34,238 nt of DNA from an uncultured Treponema sp. (GTDB lineage: Bacteria; Spirochaetota; Spirochaetia; Treponematales; Treponemataceae), in NCBI GenBank assembly GCA_946628495.1, contig CAMOWQ010000011.1, positions 1 to 34,238 of the forward strand, given 5' to 3'. The translations under genes and the position numbers were made by a program. Under the pieces are notes generated by a model, which was not told the DNA's origin, did no database searches, and saw only the letters and a program-made list of their open reading frames with translations. Each line of letters begins with the position of its first letter. Position 1 is the stretch's first letter. This document shows, piece after piece, positions 27,955 to 34,238 of the stretch.

Positions 27955-27991
27955 AATATCTTAAATTCATTGGAAATTCACTTTATCAAAT

Positions 27992-28000
27992 TTATCCACA
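27992..28000 (+). promoter_or_regulatory. DnaA box
   Basis: TTATCCACA, exact consensus. Confidence 0.75.
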
Positions 28001-28031
28001 TTCTATTAACAATGTTGATATCTTCTAAAAG

Positions 28032-28040
28032 TTATCCACA
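28032..28040 (+). promoter_or_regulatory. DnaA box
   Basis: TTATCCACA, exact consensus. Confidence 0.75.
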
Positions 28041-28063
28041 AATTTTCATAATCAATAACTAAA

Positions 28064-28097
28064 AGAAATCCACATTGTGTATTTATTGTGGATTTCT
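28064..28097. repeat. Inverted pair of DnaA-like boxes (AAATCCACA) forming a hairpin
   Basis: AGAAATCCACA-(12 nt)-TGTGGATTTCT, 11-bp perfect arms. Confidence 0.7.
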
Positions 28098-28248
28098 CAA
28101 GATTAGATATTTTGTCTGGATTTTTGTATTTTTACGAATAAAAATGAGCATCTGAAAAGTTAATAAATCACTATATATTGTTTACTATACGTTTTACTTG
28201 CTTTTTATATTTTGTTTAGAAAAGGAAAATATTCATTTAAAATCAAAA

Positions 28249-28307
28249 GGGTCCATCCAAGATAGAAATCATAAAAGTAAGAAAATCGATTTCCATTGGA
28301 TAGACCC
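28249..28307. repeat. 59-bp imperfect inverted repeat (MITE-like or structured element)
   Basis: GGGTCCATCCAAgatagAAATC ... GATTTccaTTGGATAGACCC. Confidence 0.65.
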
Positions 28308-28390
28308 ATGCCTGATGTATGATCACCCTAAACTGTATTATTAGTTTACCCTTATATTAATTATTTATTAAATAATCATTTTTGTCAATG

Positions 28391-28416
28391 AAAGAACTAA
28401 CAAACGTTAGTTCTTT
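28391..28416. terminator. Hairpin abutting the gyrA stop; also flank motif copy 3
   Basis: AAAGAACTAAC-aaac-GTTAGTTCTTT, 11-bp arms; contains ACTAACAAACGTT (28396-28408). Confidence 0.6.
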
Positions 28417-30915
28417 TTAGTTCTCTTCATTTTCACTCTTATCGCCAATCTTATCAATTCCGACAAGATAATCAGGTTCAGAAATTTTTACAACTTTAAT
28501 TCCAGATGCACCCTGTCCCTGTTCCTTAATTTCGGAAGCCTTAAAGCGAAGAGTTTTTCCCTGACTTGTCATACAGACAACTTCATCAGAATCTTTAATA
28601 TTCATAGCACCGATAATTTCACCTTTGCCATCAATATTTCCAAAGATTCTCTGGCCACCAGTTCCACGACCGTGAACAGAATAATTATCAAAAGAAACTC
28701 GCTTGCTGTAGCCCTTTTCGGTAATAAGAATGATATTAGAATCTTCTTCAACTTTTACCGCAGAAGCAATCTCATCACCTTCTGAAAGTTTCATGCCTCT
28801 TATACCGCAGCTTGCTCTTGTCATAAGCCTTACTGTATCTTCAGAAATTCTCAAAGCCTTTCCGCGTCTTGAAACAAGCACGATATCAGATTTACCCTGA
28901 GTTGTTACGGTACTAATCAGCTTATCACCAGTATTCAATTTTATACCGATAATTCCTCTTGTCTTTGCATTAATGAATTCTGTAGAACGAACCTTCTTAA
29001 CAACGCCCTGTGCAGTAACCATAAACAGATACAAATCATCAGAAAATTCTTTGAACGAAACAATTGTCGTAATTTCTTCATCAGCAGTAACCTGCAGCAA
29101 TCCCTTGATGTTTGCACCTCGGCTTGTTTTTTCGGCTTCCGGAATTTCGTGAATCTTTATCCAGTATGCCTTACCGATATTCGTAATGAACAGCAGGTAT
29201 TCTTTGGTAGAACCGATGAACAGCTGATTGATAAAATCATTTTCGAGAAGCGACGTACTGTTACTTCCTGTTCCTCCCCTACCCTGCTTTTTATATTTTA
29301 CAACCGGCACTCGTTTGATATAACCAAGGCGGGAAATCATTACAACCATATCCTCGTCTTTAATCATATCTTCAACATTGATTTCTTCAACTTCGTCGTG
29401 AACGATATCGGTACGCCTGTCATCACCATATTTTTTAACAAGCTCGTCTGTATCGGTTTTAATGATTTGAAGAATCTTTTCGTGATGATCAAGCAAATCC
29501 TGAAGATAATCTATCCATGCCTGGAGTTCCTTAATTTCGTTCTGCAAATCTTCAATCTGCAAATGAGTAAGGCGTTTGAGCTGCATATCAACAATTGCCT
29601 GTGCCTGCTCATCATCAAAATTAAAGCGTTTCTCCAATGCAAGTTTTGCGGCTTCAGTATCACGGCTTTCTTTTATGATTTTAATTACTTCATCAATATT
29701 ATTGATTGCAGTAATCAAAGCTTCCAAAATATGCATTCTGTGTTTTGCAACTTTTAAATCATAAATTGTGCGGCGTGTAATAACTTCATCACGATGATTT
29801 ACAAAATACTGAATGAGCTGTTTAAGAGTAAGAACTTCTGGTTTTAAATAACGTGTTCCATCAGGTTTTGCTACAGGAACAAGCGCAAGATTTATTACAC
29901 CAAAATTCGACTGCAATTCTGTTTTTGCAAAAAGCTGATTCAAAACAATTTTTGTAATTGCACCACGTTTCAAATCAACAACAAGACGCATACCTGTTCT
30001 GTCTGATGATTCATCGTTTGCATTAACAATTCCTTCTATCTGCTTATCGCGCACCAGTTCCTTAATTCTACGGATAATATTGGTTGTGTTTACGCCGTAC
30101 GGAACTTCTGTAAATACGATTGATTCGCGTCCATGCTTATCTGTTTCTATAGTAAACTTTGAACGGATTACGATTTTTCCACGACCGGTTGTGTATGCCT
30201 TTTTAATTCCAGATGTACCATAAATTATACCGCCAGTTGGAAAATCAGGTCCTTTTATATAGTGCATCAATTCTTCAACTGTAATATCTGGATTATCAAT
30301 ATATGCAGAAATCGCGCCGGCAACTTCCTTTAAGTTGTGAGTAGGCATATTTGTTGCCATACCAACTGCAATACCCGTTGTACCATTACAAAGAAGGAAC
30401 GGAAATTTTGCAGGAAGAACTGCAGGTTCATCACAAGTATCATCAAAGTTACGAACCATATCGACAGTTTCTTTATTGATATCTGCCGTCATTTCTTCTG
30501 TAATCTTTGACATTTTAGCTTCGGTGTATCGGTAAGCAGCCGGAGGGTCACCTGCGATTGTACCAAAGTTTCCCTGAGGAACTACAGTTGTATAACGCTG
30601 AGCAAAATCCTGACCAAGACGTACCAATGCATCGTAAACAGAAGCATCTCCATGAGGATGATAATGACCCAAAACTTCACCGACGATGGTAGCACATTTT
30701 TTTGTTTTTCCACCGCTCGCAAGATGAAGGGTATCCATTGCATACATGATTCTTCGGTGAACCGGCTTTAATCCATCGCGGACATCTGGCAATGCACGCT
30801 GAACGATTACCGACATAGAGTAGTCTATATATGCCTGCTTAACTTCATCTTCAATCGGAATTTTTATGAGAGAGCCACCTTCGGCAGTTTTGATTTCTTC
30901 CATCATTTTCTCCAA
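28417..30915 (-). CDS. gyrA: DNA gyrase subunit A
   Basis: EVKQAYIDYSMSVIVQRALPDVRDGLKPVHRRIMYAM, GHYHPHGDASVYDALVRLGQDFAQRY, QGNFGTIAGDPPAAYRYTEAKM; repeated C-terminal beta-pinwheel blades. Confidence 0.97.
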   Translation of the reverse strand: MEKMMEEIKTAEGGSLIKIPIEDEVKQAYIDYSMSVIVQRALPDVRDGLKPVHRRIMYAMDTLHLASGGKTKKCATIVGEVLGHYHPHGDASVYDALVRLGQDFAQRYTTVVPQGNFGTIAGDPPAAYRYTEAKMSKITEEMTADINKETVDMVRNFDDTCDEPAVLPAKFPFLLCNGTTGIAVGMATNMPTHNLKEVAGAISAYIDNPDITVEELMHYIKGPDFPTGGIIYGTSGIKKAYTTGRGKIVIRSKFTIETDKHGRESIVFTEVPYGVNTTNIIRRIKELVRDKQIEGIVNANDESSDRTGMRLVVDLKRGAITKIVLNQLFAKTELQSNFGVINLALVPVAKPDGTRYLKPEVLTLKQLIQYFVNHRDEVITRRTIYDLKVAKHRMHILEALITAINNIDEVIKIIKESRDTEAAKLALEKRFNFDDEQAQAIVDMQLKRLTHLQIEDLQNEIKELQAWIDYLQDLLDHHEKILQIIKTDTDELVKKYGDDRRTDIVHDEVEEINVEDMIKDEDMVVMISRLGYIKRVPVVKYKKQGRGGTGSNSTSLLENDFINQLFIGSTKEYLLFITNIGKAYWIKIHEIPEAEKTSRGANIKGLLQVTADEEITTIVSFKEFSDDLYLFMVTAQGVVKKVRSTEFINAKTRGIIGIKLNTGDKLISTVTTQGKSDIVLVSRRGKALRISEDTVRLMTRASCGIRGMKLSEGDEIASAVKVEEDSNIILITEKGYSKRVSFDNYSVHGRGTGGQRIFGNIDGKGEIIGAMNIKDSDEVVCMTSQGKTLRFKASEIKEQGQGASGIKVVKISEPDYLVGIDKIGDKSENEEN

Positions 30916-30966
30916 GCATTAATCAAGGAAAGTTCCTTGTGCATAAAATTCTTATATAATTGTTCT

Positions 30967-30972
30967 ATTATA
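30967..30972 (-). promoter_or_regulatory. Putative gyrA -10 box
   Basis: TATAAT on the reverse strand; weak -35. Confidence 0.45.
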
Positions 30973-31099
30973 GCATTTTTTTTTAGTTTAGTCTTTAACT
31001 TGTTCAAACTAATGAAAGGTAGTTTGTTAAGATTTTTTAGTTTTTATATATGTGTTTTTCGTATTTTTTCAATGAGAGTTTTATTTTTATAATTCGCGA

Positions 31100-32761
31100 C
31101 TATCCGTTTTCCTGTAACATTTTTTCGGGATTTATTTTTCCGTTTTCAATAAGCCTGATAAGAATTGAAACTAATTTTGGATCAAACTGAGAGCCCGACC
31201 ATTTTTGTAATTCATCTTTTACAAGATTGATATCCAATCCTTTGCGGTAAATGCGGTTGGATGTCATAGCATCAAAAGCATCTGCAATTCCGATAATTCT
31301 TGCATTAAAAGGAATATCTTCGCCCTTAAGTCCCATAGGATAACCGCTTCCGTCATAACGTTCATGATGATATTTTGCACCTTCATCAACATGCGGAATG
31401 GACGTAAAATCCTTCAAGATTTCGCTGCCAATTAAAGCATGCGTTTTCATTATTTCGTATTCTTCTTCTGTAAGCGTTGTAGGTTTATTAAGAATTGCAT
31501 CAGGAACACCGATTTTTCCAATATCATGAAGAAGACCTGTTTTACGAAGCTGCTCTTTTTCTTCCTCATTAAAACCTAATTCTTCTGCAATCAAAACCGC
31601 ATACTGTGCAACTCGAAAAGAATGCCGACCGGTTCTTTTATCTCTTGCTTCAACTGCATTTGCAATTGAAAAAATAGTTTCATTACTTAATCTTACCTGA
31701 TTTTTGTAATTTTCAATTTCGAGCTGCTGAATTCTGGTTTCTTCTTTTTCTTTCAGATATCTGATATGTTCTGTTTCATCAATCAAAGTGTAAACTTTGC
31801 CAAAATTTTTTCCGCCTTGAATTAATTCATTTTCTTCTGCCAGAAAAAAACGTTCTTCAATTGTAATTGTTTCCCGATTAAGTTTTTCTTTGATTTTTTT
31901 ACCGTCTTCAAGCATTGTGATTACTTTCTGCGGAATTTTTTTATCACCGATTTTTAATTCAGGAAATAAATCCTGTGCAGGCTTATTAAAATATTGAATC
32001 ACACCTTCATTATCAACCGCGATTATTCCTTCAGAAAGCCTGTCTATCATGAATTTTTCTGCAAGCTCACGGGTATTCATCAAATCATAACGAAGAATGG
32101 CAATATACTGGAAAAGAGTGCCGATTAAACATCCAATCATTGTAACATCGTAATAGCCCTTAAGACCTTTAATTCCAATCATTTCGATAATAAAAAATAT
32201 CGACTGGGAAATCATAGACAAAATGACAAACAGGAATTTCTTTTTTTCCAGCCTATTATTCGTTTTATGTAATTCACTAAAAAGCCATATAAAAATGACA
32301 ATCATATAAATTGCCTGAACAACCATAAACAGATTATGCCATTGACTATTCTGCCTTATAAGTCTTGGAAATAATCCGTCTGTAGAAAATCCTGTAATGG
32401 TGTAATAAAGATTGTTTCTTCGCGTTGTGATGATAAATCCATAAGTTATTGTATTAAATAGCATTATAATTGTTTTTATGATTGTAGGAATTGTTTTTTT
32501 GCATAACTCGGCCGTAAACAAAAGAAGCGTAAATGCATACCAAACCCGCCCTGCATAAGAAAGTTGAATTGCCGTTATGTAAGAATCGATTGTTTCCGTA
32601 TACAATGCGGCAAGATACCCGAGCGTATTCAAGAAGCCTGTAATGCAACTTAAAAGCAGGTAAGAATACAGCATAGACTTCCAATGTTTGATAAGGTAAA
32701 TGCTTTGGTTAAAAAGACTAATACAACATATAAATTGAATTGTAAGAAAGAAGTATCTCAT
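31100..32761 (-). CDS. 7TM (histidine-kinase N-terminal 7TM-like)-PAS-HD-GYP protein, predicted c-di-GMP phosphodiesterase
   Basis: N-terminal TM helices; PAS-like DRLSEGIIAVDNEGVIQYFNKPAQDLFP; TGLLHDIGKIGVPDAIL ... HHERYDGSGYPMGLKGEDIP ... RIIGIADAFDAMTSNRIYRK. Confidence 0.93.
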   Translation of the reverse strand: MRYFFLTIQFICCISLFNQSIYLIKHWKSMLYSYLLLSCITGFLNTLGYLAALYTETIDSYITAIQLSYAGRVWYAFTLLLFTAELCKKTIPTIIKTIIMLFNTITYGFIITTRRNNLYYTITGFSTDGLFPRLIRQNSQWHNLFMVVQAIYMIVIFIWLFSELHKTNNRLEKKKFLFVILSMISQSIFFIIEMIGIKGLKGYYDVTMIGCLIGTLFQYIAILRYDLMNTRELAEKFMIDRLSEGIIAVDNEGVIQYFNKPAQDLFPELKIGDKKIPQKVITMLEDGKKIKEKLNRETITIEERFFLAEENELIQGGKNFGKVYTLIDETEHIRYLKEKEETRIQQLEIENYKNQVRLSNETIFSIANAVEARDKRTGRHSFRVAQYAVLIAEELGFNEEEKEQLRKTGLLHDIGKIGVPDAILNKPTTLTEEEYEIMKTHALIGSEILKDFTSIPHVDEGAKYHHERYDGSGYPMGLKGEDIPFNARIIGIADAFDAMTSNRIYRKGLDINLVKDELQKWSGSQFDPKLVSILIRLIENGKINPEKMLQENG

Positions 32762-32923
32762 CTTTTCGCTCCTTATGCATCCTGCCTATGCTTTTTTTTC
32801 TGCATTCTACGGTAGAAGTTTTCAGAACTTTAGATTTCACCCTCTCAGATTTGTAAAAGTATTATAGCATAGTTTTTTAAACCGAAGGTTAAAATCTTCA
32901 AAGAGAGTCTATATTTTTTTGAT

Positions 32924-33310
32924 TTAGAGTTTTTGTACGGTTATTTCGTCGATATAATCAAAATCGCTGTCTGCCGTAATAAGAGTTAAATCTGCTGCAT
33001 GGCAAGTTGCGGCAATCCAGATATCATTTTCTGGAATAGGTTTTCCTTTTGCTTTTAACGAGGCTTTTATTTTTCCATAACTTTTTGAAACTTCTAAATC
33101 TGGATAAATAACTTTCATCTGTTCACAAAAGTTAAAATAATTTTCTTTGTTAAAATCAGTTTTTTTAGAAAGCTCCGCTACATACATCAATTCTCCTACA
33201 GAAATAGATGAAATATACAGATTATCCATATCATCAAAAAGAGAAAAAAGTTCTGTTTCGCCTTTGAAAAAACGGATAATCACATTTGTATCTACAAGCT
33301 TACCATTCAT
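32924..33310 (-). CDS. PIN-domain (VapC-like) toxin
   Basis: MNGKLVDTNVIIRFFKGE, ISVGELMYVAE, IPENDIWIAATCHAADLTLITADSDFDYI. Start at 33310 overlaps the antitoxin 3' end. Confidence 0.88.
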   Translation of the reverse strand: MNGKLVDTNVIIRFFKGETELFSLFDDMDNLYISSISVGELMYVAELSKKTDFNKENYFNFCEQMKVIYPDLEVSKSYGKIKASLKAKGKPIPENDIWIAATCHAADLTLITADSDFDYIDEITVQKL

Positions 33311-33593
33311 TTTCATCAACCTTGCGACACTCCGCAACAGCAGCTTCCATTTGAGCAGCCTCATCTTTATCTATACTTCCAAAAAAATCTTTGACTGATT
33401 TTTGATTGGAAAGGCTTGCACGTAAAACTAGATTTTCATATTCATCAATTGGAAGCACAACCGCCTGCATTTCGTTATTGCGGATAATTGCAATTTTTTT
33501 TAGTTTTCTATTTGTCAATTCCGTCAGGAAGTTTGAAAACTGGCGAACGAGTTGAGTTGCAGAGACAATTTCTTTTTTTTCAAATGTCATCAT
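33300..33593 (-). CDS. Phd/YefM-family antitoxin
   Basis: MMTFEKKEIVSATQLVRQFSNFLTELTNRKLKKIAIIRNNEMQAVVLPIDEYENL. Confidence 0.85.
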   Translation of the reverse strand: MMTFEKKEIVSATQLVRQFSNFLTELTNRKLKKIAIIRNNEMQAVVLPIDEYENLVLRASLSNQKSVKDFFGSIDKDEAAQMEAAVAECRKVDENEW

Positions 33594-33660
33594 AAAATCA
33601 CCTCTTACATATTATTATACATAGTATTTTGTGTATTACAAGAGATAATTTTTACAAAAA

Positions 33661-33690
33661 AAGTCCAGTCTAAGTTTGACTGGACTTTTA
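33661..33690 (-). terminator. Intrinsic terminator after the 33709 gene
   Basis: AAGTCCAGTC-taagttt-GACTGGACTT with flanking A/T tracts. Confidence 0.8.
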
Positions 33691-33708
33691 TTAATTTATA
33701 AAGCTGAA

Positions 33709-34128
33709 CTATTTTTTTATAAAAGTTTTTCCACCCCATGAAACAGAAGTTGCATCTTTATTCGGAATTACAAAAGTCTGAGAACCTACAGAAGCTCCAT
33801 ACTGTCCTTCAACATCAAGATAATTCTTTGTCACCTCATAAGGGCCTGAATAAAGAGATGTTTTTGTACCAGATGTAGTCATGTAATAATCTACAGTCTT
33901 ATTGTTACTAAATTTTATTGTAGTAATAACTATTCCCATATTTCCAGTATCTGCTTCCCATGTTGTACCGGCAAATGGATCTTCTGCATTATTCGATGTA
34001 TTTGCAGTTTCTTCTGTAGTAGTTTCTGTTGTATTAGTAGAGAATTTGAATAAGTTATAAAATCCAACTAGCACAAGTAAATCTTCATTAAGTTTTTCCC
34101 AATGTATTGCTATTCTGTCACCACTCAA
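33709..34128 (-). CDS. Small secreted/lipocalin-like protein; true N-terminus uncertain
   Basis: Thr/Asn/Glu-rich linker (STNTTETTTEETANTSNNAED) then DPFAGTTWEAD...; in-frame upstream extension reads VAKADESSLYDYEL. Confidence 0.55.
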   Translation of the reverse strand: MSGDRIAIHWEKLNEDLLVLVGFYNLFKFSTNTTETTTEETANTSNNAEDPFAGTTWEADTGNMGIVITTIKFSNNKTVDYYMTTSGTKTSLYSGPYEVTKNYLDVEGQYGASVGSQTFVIPNKDATSVSWGGKTFIKK

Positions 34129-34238
34129 TTCATAATCATAAAGGCTGCTTTCATCTGCCTTTGCTACCCATGGGAAAAAAATAAATATAGAAAAATAATA
34201 GCAAAATTACAGATAACAATATTTATTAATTATTTTAT

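Noticed and set aside
25965-28416. Hidden tRNA or other known RNA genes in the long intergenic region
   Set aside because: No cloverleaf-like or other familiar RNA pattern was recognised by eye; tRNAscan/Infernal would be needed to be certain.
29149-29757. 202-aa + strand ORF within gyrA
   Set aside because: Antisense shadow of gyrA, rich in F/I/N/C with no recognisable domain.

Overview
AT-rich, Treponema-like spirochaete chromosomal window, judged from protein content and codon style only. From left to right it contains: a truncated lipoprotein gene at the edge (- strand); an ArgA-type N-acetylglutamate synthase; an SGNH/GDSL esterase; a patch of orphan ORFs next to an IS1595-type transposase that has an in-frame stop near its start; an AAA-ATPase/PD-(D/E)XK-like protein; a TIM-barrel glycosidase-like protein; proA-proB; an aryl-polyene-like lipid/polyketide cluster (ACP, two hot-dog dehydratases, LolA-like carrier, MMPL exporter, lipoprotein, FabG-like reductase, beta-ketoacyl synthase) interrupted by a chemoreceptor gene; a DHH phosphoesterase; and a UvrD/PcrA-type helicase. 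Next is a ~2.45 kb ORF-free region, followed by gyrA, a 7TM-PAS-HD-GYP protein, a Phd/VapC-like toxin-antitoxin pair and a small secreted protein. The most striking signal lies in the ORF-free region (25965-28416). It holds 16 copies of a parS-like 16-mer (TGTTTCACATGAAACA or its reverse complement; 12 exact) within ~1.6 kb, followed by two perfect DnaA boxes (TTATCCACA) and an 11-bp-arm hairpin of DnaA-like boxes. A shared 13-mer brackets the region. I read it as a candidate chromosomal centromere/oriC module with an unusually dense and uniformly asymmetric ParB-site array. Other notable items are a repeated hairpin-RBS leader upstream of unrelated genes, duplicated gene 3' ends, and a strong terminator separating the ACP gene from the rest of its cluster.
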